Assembly: GCA_902489665.1 (NCBI GenBank)
Contig: CABUAT010000034.1
Location: 1 to 21,236, forward strand
Length of the DNA: 21,236 nt
Direction: 5' to 3'
Origin: an uncultured Collinsella sp.
GTDB lineage: Bacteria > Actinomycetota > Coriobacteriia > Coriobacteriales > Coriobacteriaceae
Shown: positions 1 to 7,111 of the stretch, one piece after another
How positions within the stretch are numbered: position 1 is the stretch's first letter
Layout: every line of letters starts with the position of its first letter
The notes under the pieces: generated by a model
Database searches by the model: none
What the model saw: the letters and a program-made list of their open reading frames with translations, nothing else
What the model was told of the DNA's origin: nothing
Translations under genes and position numbers: made by a program

Positions 1-6
1 AAAGAG

Positions 7-32
7 AAGAGGCGGGGCATGCCCCGCCTCTT
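7..32. terminator. Perfect GC-rich hairpin, bidirectional terminator
   Basis: A 12-bp perfect stem (7-18 with 21-32, core GAGGCGGGGC/GCCCCGCCTC) folds at the left edge. On the minus strand it is followed by TTCTCTTT, on the plus strand by TT only. It probably ends transcription of a gene to the left of the window and may work on both strands. Confidence 0.75.
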
Positions 33-194
33 ACACCACATCTCTGCGCGCTACCAAGATAATAAACAAATGTGGAGTATCTTGGCATCAAGCGGGCTAT
101 AAAGAGCTCGAAACCGGCGCGTGCGGAGGGAAAACGCTGCTACTAAATTGGTAACAGTACTCATATTTGCCGTTTTTTGCACATGCCACCCTAA

Positions 195-264
195 GACGGG
201 TGCCCCGGAGCTCCCCGTAGGGGAGCGACGGGGTCGATCAAAGCGCGTGCGGCCCGTCCCGACC
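195..264 (+). other. Candidate structured RNA element of unknown class
   Basis: Nested complementary arms are visible: GACGGG (195-200) can pair with CCCGTC (253-258); inside, CCCCG (203-207) pairs with CGGGG (229-233) and CTCCCC (211-216) with GGGGAG (220-225) around a GTA loop. An alternative pairing is GGTCG (232-236) with CGACC (260-264). Competing pairings recall attenuators, but there is no T-run after them. The function is unknown. Confidence 0.3.
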
Positions 265-304
265 TGCGAAATCTGTACTCGCGATGCGAATGACGCCCCT
301 AACC

Positions 305-333
305 TTAAACTTTAGCTTGAACTTAGCTATAAT
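305..333 (+). promoter_or_regulatory. Sigma-70-type promoter in the leader region
   Basis: TTAAAC (305-310), a 17-base spacer and a perfect TATAAT (328-333). Transcription would start near 340, about 340 bases before the lipoprotein start at 682. Either that gene has a long 5' leader or an independent RNA is made here. Confidence 0.6.
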
Positions 334-681
334 GCGCTTCGTTCCTACCAGGCTGTGGTTGCGGACGGACGAAATGCCCGTCCTAGTCCAAGACAGACGC
401 GGTCAAAGGGATCCACGTAAGCGACCGCGTGCGCGCGGCGCGATCATGGCGCGTCCTAGATGTAAGCCGCACCGTCCGTTCTACTTTCTTTGGGGCAATA
501 CCGCCTCGCGGGCGAGCGGGCCAGTCGTGAAGGTGGTTACGGCCTCCCGAGCAAACACCCCGGTGCGCAAGTGTGGGGTCAAATACCAGGTCAGCTGGTG
601 GGAACACCCGTTATTCCGCGCAACGCACGGATTGTATACGACACAGAAGGCAGGGTAGTGGACATGGTGAGGGGCAGCTTG

Positions 682-1674
682 ATGCACGCGGCTCGGTTAG
701 GTGCTGGGACCGCGGCGGTCATTGCCGTATTGGGCTTGAGCGGATGCGCGTTCAATCCACTGTCCACGTTCACGACACCCACGATTGACCAGATCGAGCG
801 CGAGACCGTTACCCCTACGGTGTCGGACGATGCCCTGGTCACTCCAGGTACCCTGACGGTTGCCCTCGATACCTCCGATGCCCCGCAGGCCATGCAGGGC
901 GCCGATGGTAACCTCACGGGCTACGCGGTCGATGCTGCCCGCGCCCTTGCAAGCCGTATGGGCCTTAAGGTTGCCTTCGTCGATGCGTCTTCTGCCGATT
1001 CCGCGCTCGGCGACAAAAAGGCCGACATCTTCATTGGCGACATCAATTCCACGGATGGTGACATCAACACGCTTGGTACTTGCCTGTACGACGCTGCGGC
1101 AGTGTTCGGAAAGACGAGCGACGGCGAATCACTGAGCGTTTCCACCGAAACGCTTAACACCGCTACCCTGGGCGTTCAGACCTCCTCGGCCTCGCAGGAA
1201 GCGCTCGCCAAGCAGAGTATCACGGCCAACCAAAAGACCTTCTCCAACATCAACGAGTGCTTTGAGGCACTTGAGTCCGGCGAGATCGACTACGTGATTT
1301 GCGACTCCACGGCCGGCGGCTACCTTGCGCGCCTGATGAGCCAGATCTCTTATGTCGGCGCGCTCGAGACGCCCTCGACGCTCGGCGTCGCGGGCCTCGC
1401 GGCCAACGATGAGCTATGCCGTGCCGTGAGCGATGCCCTCGACGGTATCACGGTCGATGGCACGCTCGAGGCGGTCCACTCCGTCTGGTACGGCACGATG
1501 CCCTATGACCTCACCACCAAGACGGTCTCGGGCGCCGACGTGCAGTCGTCCGACACCGGATTCAGCGAGTCTGCATCCTCCGATTCGAGCAGCGAGGGTG
1601 CAACCTCCGAGGATAAGTCGTCCGGCCAGGAGGGCACTATCACCGACGACGACATTAACAAGCTCAATAGCTAG
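682..1674 (+). CDS. Solute-binding lipoprotein (SBP family 3-like)
   Basis: A predicted 330-residue lipoprotein. The N-terminus is MHAARL plus a hydrophobic stretch ending in the lipobox LSGC with Cys22, so it should be lipid-anchored outside the membrane. Residues about 45-280 resemble amino-acid/polar-compound binding proteins: an early strand TPGTLTVALD, then GADGNLTGYAVDAARALASRMGL, and the later GEIDYVICDS segment typical of the second lobe. A Ser/Asp-rich low-complexity tail covers roughly the last 45 residues. I chose the ATG at 682 because GAGGGG at 669-674 lies seven bases upstream; in-frame starts at 664 and 490 would put extra residues before the signal peptide. No permease or ATPase gene is adjacent, so its transporter partner, if any, is elsewhere. 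The ligand is unknown. Confidence 0.85.
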   Translation: MHAARLGAGTAAVIAVLGLSGCAFNPLSTFTTPTIDQIERETVTPTVSDDALVTPGTLTVALDTSDAPQAMQGADGNLTGYAVDAARALASRMGLKVAFVDASSADSALGDKKADIFIGDINSTDGDINTLGTCLYDAAAVFGKTSDGESLSVSTETLNTATLGVQTSSASQEALAKQSITANQKTFSNINECFEALESGEIDYVICDSTAGGYLARLMSQISYVGALETPSTLGVAGLAANDELCRAVSDALDGITVDGTLEAVHSVWYGTMPYDLTTKTVSGADVQSSDTGFSESASSDSSSEGATSEDKSSGQEGTITDDDINKLNS

Positions 1675-1740
1675 TTATTGCTAGGGGTGGTGTCTCCTAT
1701 GCGCTAGGAGAGACGCCTCTTCACGGTTTCAACACGCATT

Positions 1741-1774
1741 GCCGGGCTTTCCCAACAGGGGAGCCCGGCTTTTT
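1741..1774 (+). terminator. Rho-independent terminator after the lipoprotein gene
   Basis: GCCGGGCT (1741-1748) pairs with AGCCCGGC (1762-1769), with an inner CCC/GGG extension, followed by five T. A second hairpin, TCTCCT (1693-1698) / AGGAGA (1706-1711), lies between the stop codon and this terminator. Confidence 0.9.
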
Positions 1775-1846
1775 CGTTTCCATAAAACCAGCAGGTCAAA
1801 GACGTTTTTTAGGTGCAAAACTTAAGTCGCCGTCGCCCTCCCATAG

Positions 1847-1870
1847 CGCACTTTGCCACAGAAAAGTGCG
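1847..1870. repeat. Inverted repeat upstream of hpf
   Basis: CGCACTTT (1847-1854) and AAAGTGCG (1863-1870) form a perfect 8-bp inverted repeat with an 8-base gap, about 120 bases before hpf. No T-run follows, so it is not an obvious terminator. It may be an operator or a leader hairpin. The rest of 1675-1991 shows the terminator and its preceding hairpin but no clear promoter match. Confidence 0.45.
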
Positions 1871-1991
1871 AGACTTCGGTATGCGGTATCAAGCAATCGT
1901 TATTCGGGTCTTTGGGAATCCGCGTGATTAAATGCACGGCAATGGGTACATAGCCAGTACAGTAAGTCCCCGAGGCAGATTGGAGCCACGT

Positions 1992-2576
1992 ATGGATATC
2001 AAGGTTTCTGGACGCAAGACGACGGTAACCGATGCTCTGCGTGCGCATGTGGATGAGAAGATCGGCGAGGCGCTCAAGGTTTTCGATATCGAGCCCATGA
2101 CGGTCGACGTTGTACTTCGCTATGAGAAGAACCCCTCGAACCCCAACCCGGCAATCGTCGAGGTCACGGTTCGTGCCCGCGGTTCGGTGATTCGCGTTGC
2201 CGAGCACGGTGCAGATATGTACGCCGCCATCGACCTCTCCGCCGATAAGGTCACCCGCCAGCTGCGCAAGTTCAAGACCAAGGTCGTGGACAACCGCCAG
2301 GGCGGTGCCAGCGCCGCGGATGTCGCGCCGGTCGAGCGCGTCGAGGATCTGGCCGACCTGCTGCTGCCCGAGGAGGAGGACGACCTGCTCGTCCGCGAGA
2401 AGGTCATCGACGTCACCCCGATGACTGAGGAGCAGGCGCTGGTGCAGACCGATCTGCTCGGCCACGACTTCTACGTGTTCGAGAACGCGACGACCGGCCT
2501 TATCAATGTGGTGTATCACCGTAAGAATGGTGGATATGGCATCATCAAGCCCCGCATCGAAACACTTGACGAGTAA
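1992..2576 (+). CDS. hpf: Ribosome hibernation-promoting factor, long form
   Basis: A 194-residue protein of the long HPF type. Residues 1-105 are the S30AE/YfiA domain (MDIKVSGRKTTVTDALR, later VRARGSVIRVAEHGADMYAAID), which binds the decoding centre of the 30S subunit. A linker rich in acidic residues leads to the C-terminal dimerisation domain, recognisable by EEQALVQTDLLGHDFYVFEN and NVVYHRKNGGYGIIKP. In this family the C-terminal domain pairs two 70S ribosomes into inactive 100S particles in stationary phase. The ATG at 1992 has GGAG at 1982-1985 six bases upstream; an in-frame start at 1932 would add 20 residues without family resemblance. It has its own terminator and seems to be a single-gene unit. 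Confidence 0.97.
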   Translation: MDIKVSGRKTTVTDALRAHVDEKIGEALKVFDIEPMTVDVVLRYEKNPSNPNPAIVEVTVRARGSVIRVAEHGADMYAAIDLSADKVTRQLRKFKTKVVDNRQGGASAADVAPVERVEDLADLLLPEEEDDLLVREKVIDVTPMTEEQALVQTDLLGHDFYVFENATTGLINVVYHRKNGGYGIIKPRIETLDE

Positions 2577-2580
2577 AATA

Positions 2581-2637
2581 CGTTAACTTGCATGAGTTAA
2601 CGGTTGGCGGCCATCCCATGCGGGTGGCCGCCTTTTT
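2581..2637 (+). terminator. Terminator after hpf, preceded by a GTTAAC palindrome
   Basis: GGCGGCCA (2606-2613) pairs with TGGCCGCC (2625-2632) and is followed by TTTTT (2633-2637). Just before it, CGTTAACT (2581-2588) and AGTTAACG (2595-2602) form a second perfect 8-bp inverted repeat without a T-run, which could be an operator or an mRNA-stabilising hairpin. The ribosome site of the next gene starts only a few bases after the T-run. Confidence 0.88.
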
Positions 2638-2655
2638 ACGTAAGGAGTCGCTTTG

Positions 2656-3609
2656 ATGGACAAGGCCGCATCTACCGGTCATTCGGACCGTTGCCGCATC
2701 GTCGTCGATACCTGCTGCGACTTTAGCCCCGAGGTCGCCGCGAACCTCGATGTCGATATCCTGGGTTTCCCCTTCATTATCGATGGCGAAGAGCGCACGG
2801 ACGACATCTGGTCGAGCATCACACCCAAGGAGTTTTACGACCGCATGCGCGCCGGTGCCCGCGTGTCCACCTCGGCTGTGTCGCTCGGTCGCTATATCGA
2901 GTTCTTTACCGAGTGCGCCAAAGAAGGTACGCCTACGGTCTACCTGTGCTTTACCTCGGCGCTGTCGTCGAGCTACAACTCCGCGTGCCAGGCGGCAGAT
3001 ACCGTGCGCGCCGAGTATCCCAACTTCGAGCTCTACGTGGTCGACAACGCTCTGCCCTGCGCGACCGGCGCGCTCTTGGCGCTCGAGGCCGTGCGCCAGC
3101 GTTCGGCGGGACTGACCGCCAAGCAGCTGGTCGATTGGGCAAACGAGGCAAAGACCTACGTCCACGGCTACTTTACGCTCGAGAGCTTCGACGCGCTGGC
3201 TGCCGGCGGCCGCATTCCGCCTGCGGCGGCACAGCTCACGGCAAAGCTCGACGTCAAGCCCGAGCTCTCTTACGACCTTGCCGGCTCGCTGTCGCTGATC
3301 GGCGTCAACCGCGGCCGCAAGAAGGCGCTCAAGTCCATCCTCAAGTCGTTCCGCGAGAACTATGTGCCCGATCGCACCATGCCCATCGCCATCATGACGG
3401 CCGATGCCGAGAAGGATGGTGACTGGCTCGAGGCTGCCGTTCGCAAGGAGGAAGGTTGCGCCGACGTCACGATTATCCGTAGTTCCGTCGGTCCTACCAT
3501 TGGCTCGCACGTGGGGCCCGGCATGGCGGCGCTTGCGTTTTGGGGCAAGAACCGCGCCGAGAAAGCCTCGCTTTCCGACCGCATCGCACGCCGTGTGCGT
3601 GGTGAGTAG
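2656..3609 (+). CDS. DegV family fatty-acid-binding protein
   Basis: A 317-residue cytoplasmic protein of the DegV family (related to FakB, which presents fatty acids to a kinase). Family landmarks in order: VVDTCCDFSPEVA near the N-terminus, VSTSAVSLGRYIEFF, the YLCFTSALSSSYNSA loop, FELYVVDNALPCATGALL, and AAGGRIPP followed by KPELSYDLAGSLSLIG. The length is slightly above the usual 280-290 residues. ATG 2656 is preceded by AAGGAG at 2642-2647 with eight bases spacing; a TTG directly before it is less likely. It sits after the hpf terminator, so its transcription is either read-through or from a promoter I could not identify. The ligand and any FakA partner cannot be told from this window. 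Confidence 0.92.
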   Translation: MDKAASTGHSDRCRIVVDTCCDFSPEVAANLDVDILGFPFIIDGEERTDDIWSSITPKEFYDRMRAGARVSTSAVSLGRYIEFFTECAKEGTPTVYLCFTSALSSSYNSACQAADTVRAEYPNFELYVVDNALPCATGALLALEAVRQRSAGLTAKQLVDWANEAKTYVHGYFTLESFDALAAGGRIPPAAAQLTAKLDVKPELSYDLAGSLSLIGVNRGRKKALKSILKSFRENYVPDRTMPIAIMTADAEKDGDWLEAAVRKEEGCADVTIIRSSVGPTIGSHVGPGMAALAFWGKNRAEKASLSDRIARRVRGE

Positions 3610-3647
3610 ACAGGTGCTACGACCACAGGCGCCCCGCAGCTCAAGCG

Positions 3648-3676
3648 CTGGCACTGAGTATTCAACCTGGTAATAA
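3648..3676 (+). promoter_or_regulatory. Possible promoter of the dehydrogenase operon
   Basis: CTGGCA (3648-3653), 17-base spacer, TAATAA (3671-3676), 25 bases before the ATG at 3702. The match is moderate. It is the best candidate in the 92-base gap after degV. Confidence 0.35.
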
Positions 3677-3701
3677 CACCCAACCCAAAAGGAAAGGTTT
3701 C

Positions 3702-4745
3702 ATGGCAAACAAGCTCTCCGTCGCATTTATCGGCACCGGAATTATGGGTGCCCCCATCGCCGGTCACATCCTGGATGCCGGCTATCCCGTCACGGTCAAC
3801 AACCGCACCAAGTCCAAGGCTGCCGCGCTTATCGAGCGCGGTGCCGTTTGGGCCGATACGCCGGCAGATGCCGCGGCGAACGCCGATGTCGTCTTTACCA
3901 TGGTGGGCTATCCCTCCGAGGTCGAGGAGCTCTATCTGGCGGGCGACGGCCTACTCGCGTGCACCAAGCCGGGCGCGGTCTTGATCGACCTCACCACGAG
4001 CTCGCCCGAGCTCGCCCGTGACATTGCCGAGGCCGCCCAGGTTTCTGGTCGCATGGCGTTTGACTGCCCCGTCACCGGCGGCGAGTCGGGCGCTATCGCC
4101 GGTACGCTCACGGCTATCGTGGGCGCTACCGAGAACGACATCGCGCCGGTCCGCGACATCCTTGCCACCTTTGCGGCCAACATCTGCTGCTTCGACGGCG
4201 CCGGCAAGGGCCAGGCTGCCAAGCTCGCCAACCAGGTGTCGCTGGGCGCCTGCATGGTCGGCATGGCAGACGCCATGGCATTTGCCGAGCTGAGCGGCCT
4301 TGACCTGGAGAAGACCCGCCAGATGATCCTGGGCGGTACCGGCAAGTCCGGCGCCATGGAGAGCCTGGCTCCCAAGGCGCTCGACGGCGACTACAAGCCC
4401 GGCTTTATGGTCGAGCACTTCATTAAGGACCTGCGTCTGGCGCTCGCCTACGCCGATGACCGCGAGCTCGCGCTGCCCGGCGCCGATGTGGCCTTTACGC
4501 TCTACGACATGCTCGACGCCATCGGTGGCGCCAAGCTGGGCACCCAGGCCATCACGGTCCTCTACAAGGAGGAGGCCGACGCCATCGCCGCCGGTCTGGA
4601 CTGGTCGCAGTATCGTCCCGAAGAGCACGGTGCTCACGAGGACGGCTGCGGTTGCGGCGAGCACGGCGACGACCATGAGTGCGGTTGCGGCCACCATCAC
4701 GGCGAGGACCACGAGTGCTGCGGCGGCCACCATCACGGGGAGTAG
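3702..4745 (+). CDS. Beta-hydroxyacid dehydrogenase (3-hydroxyisobutyrate/tartronate semialdehyde type) with His/Cys-rich tail
   Basis: A 347-residue NAD(P)-dependent oxidoreductase. The Rossmann motif GTGIMGAPIAGHILDAG begins at residue 11; the substrate motif DCPVTGG is at 121-127; the catalytic lysine motif GAGKGQAAKLAN places Lys174 and Asn177. These fit the 3-hydroxyisobutyrate dehydrogenase/GarR family, which oxidises or reduces small beta-hydroxy acids; the exact substrate cannot be read from sequence. The normal fold ends near residue 305. After it comes an unusual tail (309-347) with 11 His and 6 Cys, including two tandem 12-residue units of the form DHEC-x-x-GHHHGE, which looks metal-binding. 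AAGGAAAGG lies before ATG 3702. The stop codon is five bases before the next gene, whose ribosome site lies inside this one. Confidence 0.9.
   Translation: MANKLSVAFIGTGIMGAPIAGHILDAGYPVTVNNRTKSKAAALIERGAVWADTPADAAANADVVFTMVGYPSEVEELYLAGDGLLACTKPGAVLIDLTTSSPELARDIAEAAQVSGRMAFDCPVTGGESGAIAGTLTAIVGATENDIAPVRDILATFAANICCFDGAGKGQAAKLANQVSLGACMVGMADAMAFAELSGLDLEKTRQMILGGTGKSGAMESLAPKALDGDYKPGFMVEHFIKDLRLALAYADDRELALPGADVAFTLYDMLDAIGGAKLGTQAITVLYKEEADAIAAGLDWSQYRPEEHGAHEDGCGCGEHGDDHECGCGHHHGEDHECCGGHHHGE
4671..4742 (+). repeat. 36-bp in-frame tandem repeat coding the metal-binding-like tail
   Basis: Two adjacent 36-base units (4671-4706 and 4707-4742) differ at only a few positions. They encode D324-E335 and D336-E347, each with four His and two Cys. 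The second unit ends directly at the TAG stop. A more degenerate related segment (AHEDGCGCGEHGD) precedes them, as if the tail grew by duplication. Confidence 0.85.
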
Positions 4746-4750
4746 CGCCC

Positions 4751-5179
4751 ATGAGCTGGACGTTCGTGGTGCTCGCGTTGGTGCTCTTTATCTTTGCGAT
4801 CTACATTGGCTTTTTGTGCGGCCAGTGGGCCTGCGAAAAGCGTGTGATCACCAAGCGCGACTACTGGATTGCCAATTTTGCAGGTGCGGCAGCGGTTGTC
4901 CTACTGACCTGGGTGTTTTCGCTGTTCCCGCTGGTGCAGTTTGCGCCGATCGGCTGGCTCGGCGGCTTTATCGCCGGCCTTAAGATGAGCTTTGGCGAGT
5001 CCGTCGGTCCATGGCGCAAGCACGACGAGGTCTTTAACGTAAACAAGGCTCACCGCGCCGCCGCCGACGCGGGCGACGCCGAGGAGCGTCGCCGTGCGCG
5101 TCACAATGGTGCAGCCGACCGACAGCTCATCTCGGTCACCGATGACAGCAAGGGTGCTGGCAAGCACGCTAAGAAATAG
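4751..5179 (+). CDS. Small membrane protein of unknown function
   Basis: A 142-residue protein I do not recognise. Residues 3-24 and about 41-62 are hydrophobic membrane segments, separated by a basic loop (CEKRVITKRDYW). A Gly-rich hydrophobic patch GWLGGFIAGLKMSF follows, then a charged cytoplasmic-type tail with many Arg/Ala/Asp and a Lys-rich end. I chose ATG 4751 because GGGGAG at 4737-4742, inside the end of the preceding gene, lies eight bases upstream, suggesting translational coupling. An in-frame start at 4679 would overlap the dehydrogenase tail and add Arg-rich residues. It is 15 bases from the next gene, so the three are likely co-transcribed. No function is assigned. Confidence 0.82.
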   Translation: MSWTFVVLALVLFIFAIYIGFLCGQWACEKRVITKRDYWIANFAGAAAVVLLTWVFSLFPLVQFAPIGWLGGFIAGLKMSFGESVGPWRKHDEVFNVNKAHRAAADAGDAEERRRARHNGAADRQLISVTDDSKGAGKHAKK

Positions 5180-5194
5180 TAAGAAGAGGTAACT

Positions 5195-5893
5195 ATGGCA
5201 GAAAACAAGGAAGAACAGCTCACCGACGAGGAGCTGGCACAGCTTCAGCTGGCAGAGGAGAACGAGAACGCCGTCGACCGTCTGGTCAAGGAGCTCGGCT
5301 GCCCCACACGCCGCATCCGCCAGTTTGCCGCCCGCGTGCTGCATCTGCTGGCCGAGCGCGACCCGCAGCGCGTCGTGTCCTGCGTGCCCGCGCTGATCGA
5401 GGCACTCGACCGCCCCGAGGCTCAGACCCGCTGGGAGGCTCTTGATGCCCTGGCGGCGCTCGCCACCACCTGCCCCGAGCAGCTGGGCGATGCCTTTGAG
5501 GGCGCCGAGACCGCGCTGTTCGACGAGATTTCGTCCACGCTGCGCTACGCCGCCTTCCACCTGCTGTGCGTGTGGGGAGCTACGGGCGTCGAGCGTTCGC
5601 GCGAGGCTTGGCCGATCCTGGATGAGGCCATCCAGTGCTACCACGGCGACCTTGAGTATCGCGATATGCTCGGTTGCCTGTACGAGTTTGGCCAGGGCGA
5701 GATCGATGCCGAGGTTGCCGAGAAGCTCGCGCTGCGCCTTAAGTTCGACGCCGAGAACGGCAAGGGCAGCTATCTCAAGGCCCGTTCGAGCGAGATTTGC
5801 GAAATGCTTGTTAAACGTTTTGGCCTGGATCTCTCCAAAAAGAAGAAGCGTGCTAGCGTTAAAAAATCTGACGACGCCGAAGACGAGGAGTAA
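5195..5893 (+). CDS. HEAT-repeat-like cytoplasmic protein
   Basis: A 232-residue, helix-rich, acidic protein. Residues about 25-130 show the pattern of HEAT/armadillo repeats: VDRLVKELGCPTRRIRQFAARVL, then VVSCVPALIEALDRPEAQTRWEALDALAAL, then a segment with TLRYAAFHLL. Such repeats usually form protein-binding solenoids, so a scaffold role is plausible but unproven. The C-terminus is a Lys-rich patch (KKKKRASVKK) followed by acidic residues. AAGAGG precedes ATG 5195. It ends six bases before icd, consistent with one transcript. There is no enzyme motif and no membrane segment. Confidence 0.85.
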   Translation: MAENKEEQLTDEELAQLQLAEENENAVDRLVKELGCPTRRIRQFAARVLHLLAERDPQRVVSCVPALIEALDRPEAQTRWEALDALAALATTCPEQLGDAFEGAETALFDEISSTLRYAAFHLLCVWGATGVERSREAWPILDEAIQCYHGDLEYRDMLGCLYEFGQGEIDAEVAEKLALRLKFDAENGKGSYLKARSSEICEMLVKRFGLDLSKKKKRASVKKSDDAEDEE

Positions 5894-5899
5894 CAGATT

Positions 5900-6985
5900 A
5901 TGGCGCACGATGTAGTCCTGATCCCCGGTGACGGTATCGGTCCCGAGATTACGCAGGCCATGCGCCGCGTGGTCGAGGCCACCGGTGTCCAGATCAACTG
6001 GAACGTCCAGGAGGCCGGTGCCGGCGTCATGGACGAGTTTGGCACGCCACTGCCCCAGCACGTGCTCGATGCGGTCGCCGAGACCAAGGTTGCCATCAAG
6101 GGCCCCATCACCACGCCGGTCGGTACGGGTTTCCGCAGCGTCAACGTGGCCCTGCGCAAGCACTTCGACCTGTATGCCTGCGTGCGCCCCTGCCTGTCGC
6201 AGCCGGGCGACGGCTCGCGCTTCCGCGACGTCGACCTGGTCATCGTGCGCGAGAACACCGAGGACCTCTACGCCGGCATCGAGTTCGATGAGGGCGCTGC
6301 CGAGGTCGAGGAGCTCTCGCAGCTCGTCGAGCGCTCGGGCCAGAAGACCTTCGCCGCGGATTCCGCCATCTCGATCAAGCCCATCTCCATCGCCAAGAGC
6401 CGCCGCATTGTGGAGTACGCCTTTGAGTACGCCCGCCGCTGCGGCCGCAAAAAGGTGACGGCCGTGCACAAGGCCAACATCATGAAGGCGACCGACGGCC
6501 TGTTCCTGCGCGTGGCGCGCGAGGTGGCTGCCAACTATCCCGATATCGAGTTCAACGACAAGATCGTCGACGCCATCTGCATGGGCCTGGTCCAGAACCC
6601 CAACGACTTCGATGTCCTGGTGCTGCCCAACCTGTACGGCGACATCGTGAGCGACCTGTGCGCCGGCCTGGTAGGCGGCTTAGGCATGGCCCCCGGCTCC
6701 AACATCGGTGCTGACTGCGCCATCTTTGAGGCAACGCACGGCTCCGCGCCCGATATCGCTGGCCAGGATATCGCCAACCCCACGGCCGAGATCCTCTCTG
6801 CTGCGATGATGCTCGATCACCTGTGCGAGAACGATGCCGCCAATCGCATTCGCGCCGCCGTCTCTGCCACGCTCGACGAGGGCGAGCAGGTTACCGGTGA
6901 CGTGCGTCGTGCCCAGACTGGCTCCGTCGAGGGTGCGGTGGGTACGCAGGCCTTCGCCGATGCCGTTATCGCGCACCTGGCCTAA
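5900..6985 (+). CDS. icd: Isocitrate dehydrogenase, NAD-type, isocitrate/isopropylmalate dehydrogenase family
   Basis: A 361-residue member of the decarboxylating beta-hydroxyacid dehydrogenases. It opens with VVLIPGDGIGPEI. The substrate loop reads RSVNVALRKHFDLYACVRP, with Ser80 and Asn82 as in isocitrate dehydrogenases rather than isopropylmalate dehydrogenases, plus Arg86 and Arg96. RENTEDLYAGIEF follows with Tyr124; Asp-containing NLYGDIVSDLCAGLVGG binds the metal; GSAPDIAGQDIANPTAEILSAAM is the cofactor region. The reaction would be isocitrate to 2-oxoglutarate, CO2 and NADH. The size matches short bacterial NAD-IDH and IDH3-like proteins. Homoisocitrate or 3-isopropylmalate use cannot be fully excluded. 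GAGGAG near the end of the preceding gene supplies the ribosome site. Confidence 0.87.
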   Translation: MAHDVVLIPGDGIGPEITQAMRRVVEATGVQINWNVQEAGAGVMDEFGTPLPQHVLDAVAETKVAIKGPITTPVGTGFRSVNVALRKHFDLYACVRPCLSQPGDGSRFRDVDLVIVRENTEDLYAGIEFDEGAAEVEELSQLVERSGQKTFAADSAISIKPISIAKSRRIVEYAFEYARRCGRKKVTAVHKANIMKATDGLFLRVAREVAANYPDIEFNDKIVDAICMGLVQNPNDFDVLVLPNLYGDIVSDLCAGLVGGLGMAPGSNIGADCAIFEATHGSAPDIAGQDIANPTAEILSAAMMLDHLCENDAANRIRAAVSATLDEGEQVTGDVRRAQTGSVEGAVGTQAFADAVIAHLA

Positions 6986-7044
6986 GGTATGCACGCTGCA
7001 AACGCCTAAATAGTACTTAAGTGTTTGCGTATAACCTAAGAATC

Positions 7045-7073
7045 AATACGCCCGGCACTCTGTCGGGCGTATT
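7045..7073 (+). terminator. Terminator after icd
   Basis: AATACGCCCG (7045-7054) pairs with CGGGCGTATT (7064-7073), a 10-bp perfect stem with a 9-base loop; the following tract is short (CTATT). A further pair, GCAAAC near 6998 and GTTTGC near 7023, lies just before it. Confidence 0.75.
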
Positions 7074-7111
7074 CTATTGAGGACTATGTTTCCTAACAAG
7101 GAGTAACCGAT

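Larger units (their letters stand above)
33..681. other. Long intergenic region, no convincing gene, several inverted repeats
   Basis: About 650 bases hold no open frame with both a ribosome site and protein-like sequence. Visible structure: an inverted repeat CCAAGATA (54-61) / TATCTTGG (78-85); a GC-rich nested fold at 195-264; a promoter at 305-333; and a hairpin GGACG (367-371) / CGTCC (379-383) whose outer arms GGAC (363-366) / GTCC (386-389) also pair. It could be a long leader of the downstream lipoprotein gene, a non-coding RNA gene, or decayed sequence. I could not match it to tmRNA, RNase P RNA, SRP RNA or a riboswitch class by eye. Confidence 0.5.

Noticed and set aside
284..658. 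A 124-residue plus-strand reading frame in the leader region
   Set aside because: Arg/Pro-rich, no ribosome site, no family similarity, and it overlaps the promoter at 305-333.
490..681. Upstream extension of the lipoprotein frame
   Set aside because: It would put 64 residues before the signal peptide; the ATG at 682 has a strong GAGGGG site and gives a normal lipoprotein start.
2545..3654. A 369-residue minus-strand reading frame
   Set aside because: It is antisense to degV, Arg/Gly-rich, and contains the hpf terminator.
4901..6469. A 522-residue minus-strand reading frame
   Set aside because: It runs antisense to the membrane protein, HEAT-like protein and icd, and has low-complexity composition with no ribosome site or family motif.
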